From assembly GCA_964470455.1 (NCBI GenBank), contig CAYYCX010000010.1, forward strand, positions 11,729-75,728: 64,000 bases of DNA, given 5' to 3'. Shown here piece after piece: positions 15,942 through 26,415 of the stretch (position 1 is the first letter of the stretch; the number at the start of each line of letters is the position of its first letter). A program made the translations under genes and the position numbers. Under the pieces are notes generated by a model. That model was given only the letters and a program-made list of their open reading frames with translations, did no database searches and was not told the origin of the DNA. This stretch comes from JAWXBM01 sp964470455 (lineage in GTDB: Bacteria; Pseudomonadota; Gammaproteobacteria; Xanthomonadales; SZUA-36).

Positions 15942-16739
15942 ATGCCAGGCTTTACCCCAGCGGGCCCGCCCGTCAACCCCTCCGCATTCGGCTTTCACAA
16001 CCTGCACGGCAAGGCGCCGGTGCTGCTGGTGGCGGATCATGCCAGCCGGTACATCCCTCCTGAGCTCAACCAGCTGGGCGTCAGCGATGCCGACATGGAA
16101 AAACACATTGCCTGGGATATCGGTTCGGCGGACCTGGCGCGCACGCTGGCGGATCTGCTGGATGCGCCACTGATCCTCTGCGGCTTTTCACGGCTGCTGA
16201 TCGACCCCAACCGCCAACCCGATGATCCGACCGCCATGCCCCAGATCAGCGACGGCATCGTCATTCCCGGCAACCAGGCGCTGGATCAGGAACAGAAAGA
16301 CTGGCGCATCGGGAATTTCTTCCGGCCCTACCACGACGCCATCAGCGCACGGCTGGATGCGTTCGCCCAGGCCGGCATCACGCCGGCGCTGTTATCCATT
16401 CACACCTGTACACCGGTGTTCGGCAATGTGGAGCGGCCCTGGCAGATCGGCGTGATGTGGGACAAGGACCCGCGCATCGCCGCGCCATTGCTGACGAACC
16501 TGAACCGCATCGGGGGCCTGTGCATCGGCGACAACCAGCCGTATTCGGGCAGGCACCCGCACGATTACACCATCGACTTCCATGCCGAGGGCCGCGGCCT
16601 GGCGCACGTGGGCATCGAGGTGCGGCAGGACCTGCTGCCCGATGCCGCCGCGGCGCGGCACTGGGCCGGCGTGCTCGCCGATGCCCTGCGCGCCTGCCTG
16701 GCGGACGCGGATGTCTACCGGGTGCTGCGGGACTCCTGA
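15942..16739 (+). CDS. N-formylglutamate amidohydrolase family protein
   Basis: The 265-residue protein starts MPGFTPAGPPVNPSAF. It carries VADHASRYIPPEL with the metal-binding D-H, DIGSADLARTLADLLDAPLIL, SRLLIDPNR, LLSIHTCTP and VGIEVRQDLL, the amidohydrolase (HutG-type) pattern, so it likely hydrolyses an N-formyl or similar acidic amide. The upstream reading frame stays open for more than 1 kb but only as an antisense shadow of the kinase gene. No hut genes are nearby, so the substrate is uncertain. Confidence 0.86.
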   Translation: MPGFTPAGPPVNPSAFGFHNLHGKAPVLLVADHASRYIPPELNQLGVSDADMEKHIAWDIGSADLARTLADLLDAPLILCGFSRLLIDPNRQPDDPTAMPQISDGIVIPGNQALDQEQKDWRIGNFFRPYHDAISARLDAFAQAGITPALLSIHTCTPVFGNVERPWQIGVMWDKDPRIAAPLLTNLNRIGGLCIGDNQPYSGRHPHDYTIDFHAEGRGLAHVGIEVRQDLLPDAAAARHWAGVLADALRACLADADVYRVLRDS

Positions 16740-16779
16740 GCGCCTCGAAGCGTTGCGGTTCAGACTGCCGCGCTGCCGT

Positions 16780-17430
16780 TCAGACCACCGAGCGCATCAC
16801 CACTGATTCCAGCGCATCGGCCACGTCTTCGCAGAGGTCACAGATACTGCCGATGATACGCAGCAACTGGGCCAGGTGAATCTTCTCGGCCAGGTCCAGG
16901 CCGGAGCTGAACACCCGTCCGGTCAGCCCGGCCTGCTTCACATGGCTTTCCGACTGCAGCCGGTATACCGCTTCCACGTGCTCGTGCAGGGCATCGAGTT
17001 CGCCCTCCGGCTTGATGAAGTTCTTCATGGCGCTGCGCAACTCATGGTAGCAACTCAGCTCCAGGGAGCAGAGTTCCATCAGGTCGCTGGCGAATTCCTG
17101 CGGAATTTTCGGTTGCTCATGCACCAGGAACTTGACCGCCGTTTCGCCGGCGCCGTCCAGCTTGTCCGCCAGCTCCACCAGGTGGTGCACATCGGAGCGG
17201 ATCTGTGGCAGGAACGCCCCGTGGTGCAACACGATCCGGGCCTTGCGTTTGCTGTGGTCGCACTCACGCTCCAGCCGCTTGACCGTTTCCGCCCCGCCGA
17301 TGGCGGCTTCCAGATCGCCCGCCAGGTAGTGCTCCAGCACGTTGCGGGTTTCAGCCAAGCAGTCACGGGTGAGGGACAGGTGCTCCAGCACCAGCCGCCG
17401 CGCTTCCTTCTCTTTCTTGAACAGGGCCAT
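16780..17430 (-). CDS. DUF47 (PhoU-like) Pit accessory protein
   Basis: The start MALFKKEKEARRLVLEHL is set by GGGAGG nine bases upstream; an earlier in-frame ATG lies inside the upstream gene. The 216-residue all-helical protein has DUF47 features: ECDHSKRKARIVLHHGAFLP, SDVHHLVELADKLDGAGE and ICDLCEDVADALE with conserved acidic/His residues. DUF47 proteins accompany Pit transporters and are thought to regulate them. It follows pit by 49 bp. Confidence 0.9.
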   Translation of the reverse strand: MALFKKEKEARRLVLEHLSLTRDCLAETRNVLEHYLAGDLEAAIGGAETVKRLERECDHSKRKARIVLHHGAFLPQIRSDVHHLVELADKLDGAGETAVKFLVHEQPKIPQEFASDLMELCSLELSCYHELRSAMKNFIKPEGELDALHEHVEAVYRLQSESHVKQAGLTGRVFSSGLDLAEKIHLAQLLRIIGSICDLCEDVADALESVVMRSVV

Positions 17431-17479
17431 TTTCTTGCCTCCCGCTGTCAACCGCTCAGTAACATGCTCAGGGCCACAC

Positions 17480-18511
17480 TCAGGGCCACAGCCAATACAG
17501 GGTATATGCAAACACCGCGGCGCAGGCCGGAGTCAGCACCCAGCCGAGGAAAATCCTTCGTATCCGGCCCATGCTCACCGCCCGCATGCCCTTGGTCAAT
17601 CCCACGCCGATCACGCCCCCCACCACGGCCTGTGAAGTTGAAACCGGAACGCCCAGCAACGAGAACAGGTGCACGCCAATGGCGGCGGACAACTGTGCCG
17701 ACAGCGCACCGCTGTAATCCAGGGCGGTGATGCTCTTGCCCACCGTGTCGGTTACCCGCGCGCCGAAAGTCAGCGCGCCAAAGGCGATGGACACTCCGCC
17801 CAGCAAGGCCAGTTGCCAACCATGGTCGGGAAAGCGGTTCAGCAACGGGCCGATGGCGTTGCCGACATCATTCGCGCCCAGCGAAAACGAAACATAGGCG
17901 GCCGAAATGACCACCGCCATCGCCAGAAGCCTGGACCAGAAGACGATATTGGCATTCCTGAGCAGGCGGCTGATGAGGCTGTACAGGGCGAATGCCAGCA
18001 CCATGGTCAGCGCCGGGCTGACGATCCAGGCGGAAAATATCTGCCCCAGCACCGACCAGCGGAGATAGCCCGGTTGCAGCCCGACAATGGCCAGGCCCGT
18101 GCCCAGCACGCCGCCGACAATGGCCTGCGAAGTGGACACCGGTACGCGCGCAAACGTCGCCAGGCTCACAAACAAGCCGGCGGAGATGAGCGCCACCAGG
18201 ATGGCTTTGTCCGGCAGGCGGTCGTCCGGAAAGAACGAAGAGAAGTCGCTGCCGGCCTGCGTGCCGTGGTAGGCCTGCCAGGCAGCCTGGTCGCTGATCA
18301 CGATGCCCTTGCCCACGGTTTCCATCACCTGCCGGCCCTGCAGCACACCGCCAAGGATGACGAACACTGCCATGATGAGCACGGCTTTGCGGTAGGAAAT
18401 GATTTGCGCGCCCACAGTGGTGCCGATGCAATTGGCCGCATCGTTGGCGCCGATATTCCACCCTACGTAAAAGCCGGCAAGAATCATCACCAGCGGCAAA
18501 AGGTATTCCAT
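17480..18511 (-). CDS. pit: PiT-family inorganic phosphate transporter
   Basis: The roughly 343-residue protein has the duplicated PiT signature: GWNIGANDAANCIGTTVGA in the N-half and SFSLGANDVGNAIGPLL in the C-half, plus two PVSTSQAIVGG/PVSTSQAVVGG segments. It is a low-affinity metal-phosphate or sodium-phosphate symporter. ATG at 18511 (MEYLLPL) is preferred; a GTG six bases earlier is also possible. It forms an operon with DUF47, giving the cell a low-affinity system beside Pst. No Pho box was seen upstream. Confidence 0.92.
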   Translation of the reverse strand: MEYLLPLVMILAGFYVGWNIGANDAANCIGTTVGAQIISYRKAVLIMAVFVILGGVLQGRQVMETVGKGIVISDQAAWQAYHGTQAGSDFSSFFPDDRLPDKAILVALISAGLFVSLATFARVPVSTSQAIVGGVLGTGLAIVGLQPGYLRWSVLGQIFSAWIVSPALTMVLAFALYSLISRLLRNANIVFWSRLLAMAVVISAAYVSFSLGANDVGNAIGPLLNRFPDHGWQLALLGGVSIAFGALTFGARVTDTVGKSITALDYSGALSAQLSAAIGVHLFSLLGVPVSTSQAVVGGVIGVGLTKGMRAVSMGRIRRIFLGWVLTPACAAVFAYTLYWLWP

Positions 18512-18739
18512 CGGCACCCTGTAGTCTCCGGGCTTTCAGTTTCCGGGCATGAAACGGCTGAAGGCATTCTAGCAATTCCGGGGAATGGCAAGGACGACCT
18601 GGATCAAGTCCCGGCCCGGCACTCTGGCTCGCTTGATCGCAGCAATTAAACTTTACGGCGCCGGTACCTGCCGGCGGGTTTGGTCGCATAAGGCCAAACA
18701 GGCATAATCACCGCCTGCATTCAGTTTGAAGGGATCAAC

Positions 18740-20809
18740 ATGTCCGCACACCACCGACTTGCTCTGCTTGGCAGCGTTTGCGTGCTCGGCACCGGCCTGG
18801 CCGCCCCGATGATCCTGGCGGATGAACAGGCCACCACGCAGTTGCCCTACACGCCCAGCCTGGACGTGACCGCCATGGATCGCAGCGCCAATCCCTGCGA
18901 GAACCTGTACCAGTACGCCTGTGGCGGCTGGATCAAAAACAATCCCATTCCCGCCGACCAGGCCAGCTGGAGCACCTACGGCAAGCTGTACGTGGACAAC
19001 CAGCGCTATCTCTGGGGCATCCTGCGGGAACTGGCCATCAGCGGCGCCGAACGCACCCCGGTGCAGGCGCAACTCGGCGACTACTTCGCCGCCTGCATGA
19101 ACGTGGACGCCATCGACCGGGCCGGCACAGAGCCCTTGCAGGCGGAATTGGCCGCGATCGAAGGGCTGCAGGATCCGTCAGGCCTGGCGGCGCTGATCGG
19201 TGAGTTGATCCGCAGCAGCGACACCACCAATTATTTCCTGGCGGTGGGTTCGGAACAGGATGCGGAGGACGCCAGCCAGACCATCGGCGCCCTGTATGCC
19301 GGCGGCCTGGGCCTGCCCGACCGGGATTACTACCTCGGTGACACGCCCGACCGCAAAGCCATCCTGGATGATTACCGCCAGCACCTTCGGGCCATGTTCG
19401 GGCTGCTGGGCGAATCGCCGGCCCGGGCGGAGCAATCGGCGGACGTCGTGCTGGAAATCGAATCCCGTCTGGCCAAAGCCACGCTGACCCTGGTTGAGCG
19501 GCGCGACCCCTACAACACCTACCATCGCATGACCCTGCAGGAGCTGCGGAAAATGGCCCCGGCTTTTGACTGGGCCGGGCTGTTCAAACACACCGGGCTG
19601 CAGACCGAGCCCTGGATCAACGTGTCCCAGCCTCTGTTCGTGCTGGAAATGCAATCGGTCATCGAGCAGCAGTCGGTGCAAAACCTGCAAACCTATTTGC
19701 GCTGGGCCCTGCTCAACACCCGCGCCGAGCTTCTGTCGAAACCGTTCCGCAACCAGCATTTCGCGTTTTTCAGCCAGCGCCTGCGCGGCATCGACCAGCA
19801 ACGGCCGCGCTGGCGTACCTGCACCAGCCTGGTGGACCAGCAGCTTGGTGAAGCCCTGGGCCGCGAATTCGTCGAGCGGAATTTCCCGCCCGCCGTGCGC
19901 GATGACGTGAAACGCATGACCGTGCAGATCCAGGAAGCCATGTCCGAGCGCCTCGATTCACTGGCCTGGATGAGCGCTGAAACCCGCGCCCAGGCGCACG
20001 AGAAACTGAAAAAGATGCGCGACAAGATCGGCTACCCCGACCAGTGGCGCGACTACTCCGCCATCGAAATCAGGCCGGATGATTTCTACGGCAATTTCTC
20101 CCGCGCCACCTGGTTCGACCTGCAGCGGCAGATGGCCCGCATCGGCCAGCCGCTGGATCGTGGCGAATGGTTCATGACCCCGGCCACGGTGAATGCCTAT
20201 TACAACCCGTCGATGAACGACATCAATTTCCCGGCCGGCGTGCTGATGCCACCGCTGTACGACCCGAAAATGGACGATGCGCCCAACTACGGCAATACCG
20301 GCGGCACCATCGGCCACGAACTGGTGCACGGATTCGATGATGAGGGCCGCCAGTACGACGGCGATGGCAACCTGCGCGACTGGTGGACCGAGGGCGATGC
20401 CCAGGCCTTTGAGGAAGGCGCGGACTGCATCCGCAAGCAGTACGGCAGCTACCGGGTGATCGACGAAATCTTCATCAATGCCGACCTGACCTCCGGCGAA
20501 GACATCGCCGACCTCGGTGGCCTGATCCTGGCCTGGGATGCCTGGAAACGCGAAACCGCCGGCCAGGACTTGCCAGTGGTTGATGGCCTGACACCAGACC
20601 AGCGCTTCTTTGTGGGCTTCGCGCAATGGGCCTGCGCCGCCGAACGACCGGAATCGCTGCGCCTGCACGCCGCCACCGATCCCCACTCGCCGCCGGAATA
20701 CCGCATCAACGGAGTGGTGGTGAACATGCCGGAGTTTGCCGAGGCATTCAATTGCCCGGCGGACGCGCCGCTGGTGAAGCCAGCCGAGGAAATCTGCCGT
20801 ATCTGGTAA
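18740..20809 (+). CDS. M13 (neprilysin-type) metallopeptidase
   Basis: The 689-residue protein has an export signal (LALLGSVCVLGTGLAAP) and the M13 layout. The zinc site is HELVH (H526, E527, H530) with the third ligand in SGEDIADLGG (E587, D591). NPCENLYQYACGGWIKNN near the start and NAYYNPSMNDINFPAGVL before the zinc site are conserved; the first Asn-Ala-Tyr-Tyr contacts substrate. The C-terminus ends CRIW, the usual CxxW tail. It should be a periplasmic oligopeptidase. It is transcribed alone and ends at a cluster of hairpins. Confidence 0.94.
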   Translation: MSAHHRLALLGSVCVLGTGLAAPMILADEQATTQLPYTPSLDVTAMDRSANPCENLYQYACGGWIKNNPIPADQASWSTYGKLYVDNQRYLWGILRELAISGAERTPVQAQLGDYFAACMNVDAIDRAGTEPLQAELAAIEGLQDPSGLAALIGELIRSSDTTNYFLAVGSEQDAEDASQTIGALYAGGLGLPDRDYYLGDTPDRKAILDDYRQHLRAMFGLLGESPARAEQSADVVLEIESRLAKATLTLVERRDPYNTYHRMTLQELRKMAPAFDWAGLFKHTGLQTEPWINVSQPLFVLEMQSVIEQQSVQNLQTYLRWALLNTRAELLSKPFRNQHFAFFSQRLRGIDQQRPRWRTCTSLVDQQLGEALGREFVERNFPPAVRDDVKRMTVQIQEAMSERLDSLAWMSAETRAQAHEKLKKMRDKIGYPDQWRDYSAIEIRPDDFYGNFSRATWFDLQRQMARIGQPLDRGEWFMTPATVNAYYNPSMNDINFPAGVLMPPLYDPKMDDAPNYGNTGGTIGHELVHGFDDEGRQYDGDGNLRDWWTEGDAQAFEEGADCIRKQYGSYRVIDEIFINADLTSGEDIADLGGLILAWDAWKRETAGQDLPVVDGLTPDQRFFVGFAQWACAAERPESLRLHAATDPHSPPEYRINGVVVNMPEFAEAFNCPADAPLVKPAEEICRIW

Positions 20810-20821
20810 GCGTGCGTTATT

Positions 20822-20870
20822 TTGGCACAGGGATGTGCCAACATTTTCAATGACGCAGTCAGTGAAAATG
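20822..20870. repeat. Two adjacent perfect or near-perfect hairpins after the M13 gene
   Basis: TTGGCACA-GGGA-TGTGCCAA (20822-20841) is an 8-bp stem. It is followed without a gap by CATTTTCA-A-TGAC-GCA-GTCA-G-TGAAAATG (20842-20870), a 12-bp stem with one mismatch. They precede the terminator-like hairpin. Confidence 0.75.
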
Positions 20871-20872
20871 CA

Positions 20873-20902
20873 GCCCGGCAAAAATCACACTTTTTGCCGG
20901 GC
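20873..20902. terminator. Bidirectional terminator-like hairpin
   Basis: GCCCGGCAAAAA and TTTTTGCCGGGC pair over 12 bp around the loop TCACAC, with A/T runs in the stem suited to stop transcription from both sides. It separates the convergent M13 peptidase and aminotransferase genes. A further hairpin, GCGCTGG(T)CGTCC...GGACGATCCAGCGC (20905-20938), follows. Confidence 0.8.
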
Positions 20903-20943
20903 GTGCGCTGGTCGTCCATGGAAGGACGATCCAGCGCCAAATA

Positions 20944-22119
20944 CTAAAGCTGAGTCAGCCGCTCAGCGGCCTGACTCAGTGTCGTTTCGTTTTTCGCAAA
21001 GCAGAAGCGGATCACCCGCTGGTCGGGCGGGTTCTGGTAGAACACCGAAACCGGGATCACCGCCACCTTGGCCTCGCGCGTCAGGCGCCGGGCGAATTCG
21101 CTGTCGGGCTCGTCGCTGATGGCGCTGTAGTCGGCCAACTGGAAAAAGCTGCCGTGCGATGGCTGCAGGTGAAAGCGTGAATCCTTCAGCAGGTCGAAGA
21201 ACAGATCGCGCTTGCGCTGGTAGAAATCCGGCAGGCCGCGGCAAAAGCCGGGATCATCGCGCATGAAGTCCGCCAGGCCATGCTGCATCGGCGCGTTGGT
21301 GCTGAAGTTGATGAACTGGTGGATTTTCAGGAACTCCACCATCAGCGGCCCCGGCGCCACGCAGTACCCTACCCGCCAGCCGGTGGAGTGAAACGTCTTG
21401 CCAAAGGAAAACACCGCAAAACTCCGCGCGGCCAGTTCGGGGTCGGACAGCACGCTCAGGTGCGGTTTGCCGTCGAACACGATGTGTTCGTACACCTCGT
21501 CCGACAGGATGAAGATGTTCCGCCCCCGCACGATCTCGCGCAGCTCGGCGAAATCATTCGCTGACAGGCAGGCGCCGGAAGGATTGTGCGGCGTGTTGAG
21601 GATGATCATGCGGGTGCGTTCGTTGACGGTATCGCGCACGCGCTGCCAGTCGATCTGAAAGTCCGGGTACTCTATCGGAATGTGCCGGCAGATGGCGCCA
21701 TTCAGCGTGACCGCCGGGTCGTAGGTGTCGTAAGCCGGGTCGAATACAATGACTTCATCACCGGCATGCACCACCGCGGTGATGGCGCAGAACAGCGCTT
21801 CGGTGGCGCCCGGTGTGACGGTGATTTCCATATCGGGATCGACCTGGCAGCCATACAGGTCCGCAACCTTGACGGCAATCTGCTGGCGCAGTTCCGGCAC
21901 GCCGGCCAGCGGCGCGTACTGGTTGTGGCCGTTGTCCATGTGCCAGCTCACCCGTTCCCGCAACAGCGGGGGGCCATCAAAATCCGGAAAGCCCTGCGCC
22001 AGGTTGATGGCGTTCTCATCCTGCGCCAGTTTGGTCATCACAGTGAAAATGGTGGTGCCGGCCCAGGGTAATTTGCTGGGTAATTTGCTGTTCAGTTGGT
22101 CGATTGAAATAGAGCTCAT
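20944..22119 (-). CDS. Class I PLP aminotransferase, methionine aminotransferase-like (YbdL type)
   Basis: Starting MSSISIDQLNSKLPSKLPW, the protein has 391 residues. INLAQGFPDFDGP, GATEALFCAI, NTPHNPSG, LSDEVYEHIVFD and the PLP lysine in FSFGKTFHSTGWRVGY follow the KAT/YbdL subfamily, which transaminates methionine, often with 2-oxo-4-methylthiobutanoate from methylthioadenosine salvage. The window has mtnA 1.5 kb away, which suits that role. The upstream frame is open but is antisense to the crotonase gene, which is divergent and starts 76 bp away. Confidence 0.9.
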   Translation of the reverse strand: MSSISIDQLNSKLPSKLPWAGTTIFTVMTKLAQDENAINLAQGFPDFDGPPLLRERVSWHMDNGHNQYAPLAGVPELRQQIAVKVADLYGCQVDPDMEITVTPGATEALFCAITAVVHAGDEVIVFDPAYDTYDPAVTLNGAICRHIPIEYPDFQIDWQRVRDTVNERTRMIILNTPHNPSGACLSANDFAELREIVRGRNIFILSDEVYEHIVFDGKPHLSVLSDPELAARSFAVFSFGKTFHSTGWRVGYCVAPGPLMVEFLKIHQFINFSTNAPMQHGLADFMRDDPGFCRGLPDFYQRKRDLFFDLLKDSRFHLQPSHGSFFQLADYSAISDEPDSEFARRLTREAKVAVIPVSVFYQNPPDQRVIRFCFAKNETTLSQAAERLTQL

Positions 22120-22194
22120 GGGCAGTTCCGGGAATTTCTGTGGGTGCAGTATAACGAGGCTCAGGGCGTCGAGTATTTGGGATAAACTCCAGCC

Positions 22195-22986
22195 ATGAAA
22201 AATTTCCGCCAACGGGTCGATCTCAGTGTCAGCGAAGGCATTGCCCGCGTGGTGCTGAACCGCCCGGACAAACGCAATGCGCTGGACCTCGACATGTTCC
22301 GCGCCATAGTCGATGCGCAAAAAGCCATCGCCCGTGACCGCACTGTTCGGGTGGTGGTCCTCAGCGGCGCCGGGCTCGATTTCAGTTCCGGTCTGGATGT
22401 GAAGTCGATGTTTCAAAAGCGCGGCAGTCCCTTGAAATTGCTGGGAAAGTGGTGGCCGTTCGGTCCCAACCTGGCGCAACGTGTCAGCGTCGGCTGGCGA
22501 CGGTTGCGAGTGCCGGTAATCGCCGCCATCCACGGCAACTGCTGGGGCGGCGGCCTGCAGATCGCACTGGGCGCGGATTTCCGGATGGCCGATTGCGGCG
22601 CTTCGTTGTCCATCATGGAGGGCCGCTGGGGTTTGATTCCGGACATGGGCGGCACGCTCGCGCTGCGCGAGTTGTTGCCGCGCGACCAGGCCCTGCTGCT
22701 GGCCATGACCGCGGAAATGCTCACTGCCGAAAAAGCCCTGTCGCTCGGATTGGTGACAGCCGTCAGCGAGGATGCACAGGCCCAGGCGGAACAACTGGCG
22801 CGGGAGCTGCTGCAGCGTTCACCCGATGCCCTGCGGGCGGTGAAAAAGCTCTACCGCAATAGCTGGCAAGGCAGCGAGGGGATGGCGCTGTGGCGCGAAA
22901 CCGTTTACCAGGTCAAGGTGATGGTGGGTAAAAACCAGCGGATTGCCGTGCGGCGGGCGCGGGGCGAGGACATTCCCTGGAATTAG
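22195..22986 (+). CDS. Enoyl-CoA hydratase/isomerase (crotonase) family protein
   Basis: The 263-residue protein has the crotonase fold: VVLNRPDKRNALD, the oxyanion-hole strand SGAGLDFSSGLDVKSM and AAIHGNCWGGGLQIALGADFRMA, followed by EGRWGLIPDMGG. The catalytic Glu of E. coli-type hydratases (in the EVxxGLxP region) is partly replaced: E of EGRWGL is retained while the second Glu position is Asp (PDMGG). It may be a hydratase or isomerase of unknown acyl-CoA. It converges on the aldolase gene with a 9-bp gap. Confidence 0.87.
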   Translation: MKNFRQRVDLSVSEGIARVVLNRPDKRNALDLDMFRAIVDAQKAIARDRTVRVVVLSGAGLDFSSGLDVKSMFQKRGSPLKLLGKWWPFGPNLAQRVSVGWRRLRVPVIAAIHGNCWGGGLQIALGADFRMADCGASLSIMEGRWGLIPDMGGTLALRELLPRDQALLLAMTAEMLTAEKALSLGLVTAVSEDAQAQAEQLARELLQRSPDALRAVKKLYRNSWQGSEGMALWRETVYQVKVMVGKNQRIAVRRARGEDIPWN

Positions 22987-23633
22987 GCCGTTACGTTACG
23001 CGTTGGAGCCTTTACCGCCCAGTTTTTCAATCACCCGCTGCATTTCCTCGTCATCCAGTATGAAGGGTTCTCCCACCTGCAATGCCTGGCAGTAGGTGCG
23101 GGCCAGGTTTTCCACCTCGACGGCCAGCGCCAGCGCGCGCGGCAGGCTGGATTCCGAGCACACCAGACCATGGTTGGCCATCAGGCAGGCTTTGCGGCCT
23201 CGCAATGCCTCGATCACCCGGTCGGACAGTTCCTGCGTGCCGTAGGTGGCGTAGCCGCAGCAGCGGATGTCCTTGCCGCCCGCTACCGCCACCATGTAGT
23301 GAAAGGCCGGAATGCCACGGCGCAGGCTGGCCAGCGCCGAACAGTGCACCGGATGGGCATGCACAATGGCTTGCGCGTCCGGCCGATGCGCGTAGATGTC
23401 GCGGTGGAAGCGCCATTCGCTGGAGGGGGTCTGATTTTCTGGCCAGCTGCCATCCATCGCCACTGGCACAATGTCTTCCGGGCGCAGGTCGGCATAGGGA
23501 ATCCGCGAGGGCGTAATCAGCATGCCTTCCTTCGTTCGCAGGCTGAGGTTGCCGGTGGTACCGACGTTGATGCCACTGTCGTTCATGGCGATGGCAGTGG
23601 CGATCAGTTGCTCGCGCTGTTGCCGGTCGCTGC

Positions 23634-24725
<1,092 letters not shown>

Positions 24726-24735
24726 TTTGCTGCAT

Positions 24736-26016
24736 TCACGCTTTCAAACAGGCCGCGAAACTGTCGAACAGGATCTCGAGGCCTTCTTCCAAGTGGTCAA
24801 ACGGAATGGTCAGCGGTGACAGGATGCGGATCACATTGCCGCGCACCCCGCAGGACAGCAGCAGCAGCCCGCGCTTGGCCGCCTCCTGGGTCAGGGCCTT
24901 AGTGAGGTCGGCGTCCGGCTGGTTCACATCGCCCTCCTTCACCAGTTCCATCGCCACCATGGCGCCCACACCGCGCACATCGCCGATGCGGTCGGGATGC
25001 TTGCGCTGCAGGTCCTGCAGGCCGGCCTTCAGGCGCTGGCCCACGTCGTTGGCCCGCTCCACCAGCTTTTCATTCTCAAACACATCCAGTACCGCCAGCC
25101 CGGCCGCGCAGCCGAGTGGCGAACCGGCATAGGTGCCGCCCAGTCCGCCCGGTTCGGCGCCATCCATGACCGCCTGCCTGCCCACCACGGCAGCAATCGG
25201 GAAGCCGCCGGCAATACCCTTGGCCAGGGTCATGATGTCGGGCTCGACGCCCTCGTATTCACAGGCAAACATTTTGCCGGTGCGGCCGAAACCGGTCTGG
25301 ATCTCATCGCAGATGAACACGATGCCGTGCTGGTCGCAGATTTCACGCAACTTCGTCAGGAAGCCCGGCGGCACCGGATAGAATCCACCCTCGCCCTGCA
25401 CCGGCTCGATGATGATGGCGGCCACGCGGCTGGCTTCGATGTCGTTCTTGAACACCTCTTTCAGCGCGTGCAGTGAGTGGTCTGCTGTCACCCCCAAGTA
25501 TTCCGCCGGGAACGGCACGTGGTAAATCTCCGGCGTGAACGGCCCGAAGCCCTTCTTGTACGGCACCACCTTGCCGGTCAGGCCCATGCACAGGTTGGTG
25601 CGGCCATGGAAGCCGCCGCCAAATGCAATCACGCCGGGGCGGCCGGTGTGCGCGCGGGCGATCTTCACGGCATTCTCAACGGCCTCAGCGCCGGTGGATA
25701 CAAAGATGGCCCGGCCATCGCGAATGGGCACGGCCTGCACCAACCGCTCCGCCAGCTCAACCGCCTGGGTGTAGGGCGTGATCATGATGCAGGTATGGCT
25801 CACCTTGTCGAGCTGCTGCTTGATCGCCGCCACGATGGCGGGATGGCTGTGTCCGGTGTTGACCACCGCGATACCGCCGGCGAAATCGATGTAGCGCTTG
25901 CCTTCGATATCCCAGACTTCGGCGTTCAGCGCCCTGTCCACATACACGGGCAACATATTGCCCATTCCGCGCGCGAAAGCATTCTGCTTGCGCTGCTGCC
26001 ACTCAGCATTACTCAT
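24736..26016 (-). CDS. gabT: 4-aminobutyrate aminotransferase
   Basis: The 426-residue class III aminotransferase has the GabT pattern: FAGGIAVVNTGHSHP, STGAEAVENAVKIARAHTGR, FICDEIQTGFGRTGKMFA and the PLP lysine in TLAKGIAGGFPIAAV. It converts 4-aminobutyrate plus 2-oxoglutarate to succinate semialdehyde plus glutamate. No gabD is adjacent. It lies within the terC-cupin-gabT-mtnA-aldolase run of same-strand genes. Confidence 0.92.
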   Translation of the reverse strand: MSNAEWQQRKQNAFARGMGNMLPVYVDRALNAEVWDIEGKRYIDFAGGIAVVNTGHSHPAIVAAIKQQLDKVSHTCIMITPYTQAVELAERLVQAVPIRDGRAIFVSTGAEAVENAVKIARAHTGRPGVIAFGGGFHGRTNLCMGLTGKVVPYKKGFGPFTPEIYHVPFPAEYLGVTADHSLHALKEVFKNDIEASRVAAIIIEPVQGEGGFYPVPPGFLTKLREICDQHGIVFICDEIQTGFGRTGKMFACEYEGVEPDIMTLAKGIAGGFPIAAVVGRQAVMDGAEPGGLGGTYAGSPLGCAAGLAVLDVFENEKLVERANDVGQRLKAGLQDLQRKHPDRIGDVRGVGAMVAMELVKEGDVNQPDADLTKALTQEAAKRGLLLLSCGVRGNVIRILSPLTIPFDHLEEGLEILFDSFAACLKA

Positions 26017-26061
26017 GGTTTTCTCTCTGACTGCTTGATTGGAAATTCAGTGCAAATAATT

Positions 26062-26415
26062 TCAGGGTTGATAGATGACGTAGATTTTACGCGTGGTTTC
26101 CAGCACTTCCCACTGGCCATTGAAACCGGCCGGAATGATGAACCGGTCGCCCGGCTGCAACAGCCGCTCCTGCCCATTTTCATCCCGCAGAACGGATTTG
26201 CCCGCCAGGATGTGACAATACTCGTTTTCGGTGTAGTTGATGCTCCAGCAGCCGGGTTCCGCCTCCCAGATACCGCTGAAGAATTTTTCATCGCTGCTGG
26301 TGAACTGGTTCCAGGCGCGCTGCGCGGGCTGGCCACGCACGCACTTTTCCTCGGGTGTGAGCCACTCCTCAAAACTGCCCTGCCCTTCGGCCAGGAATTG
26401 CAGGTCCCGGATCAT
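26062..26415 (-). CDS. DUF861-type cupin protein
   Basis: The 117-residue single-domain cupin has TSSDEKFFSGIWEAEPGCWSINYTENEYCHILAGKSVL and LLQPGDRFIIPAGFNGQWEV, the EutQ/ureidoglycine-type cupin 3 (DUF861) family. The usual metal-binding set is partial (E..C.H). Function unknown; such cupins often accompany amino acid catabolism. The ATG overlaps the terC stop, so it is translationally coupled to terC, and gabT follows 45 bp later. Confidence 0.85.
   Translation of the reverse strand: MIRDLQFLAEGQGSFEEWLTPEEKCVRGQPAQRAWNQFTSSDEKFFSGIWEAEPGCWSINYTENEYCHILAGKSVLRDENGQERLLQPGDRFIIPAGFNGQWEVLETTRKIYVIYQP

Noticed and set aside
22120..22794. N-terminal extension of the aminotransferase frame
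   Set aside because: It is antisense to the crotonase gene; the enzyme family starts at MSSISIDQ.
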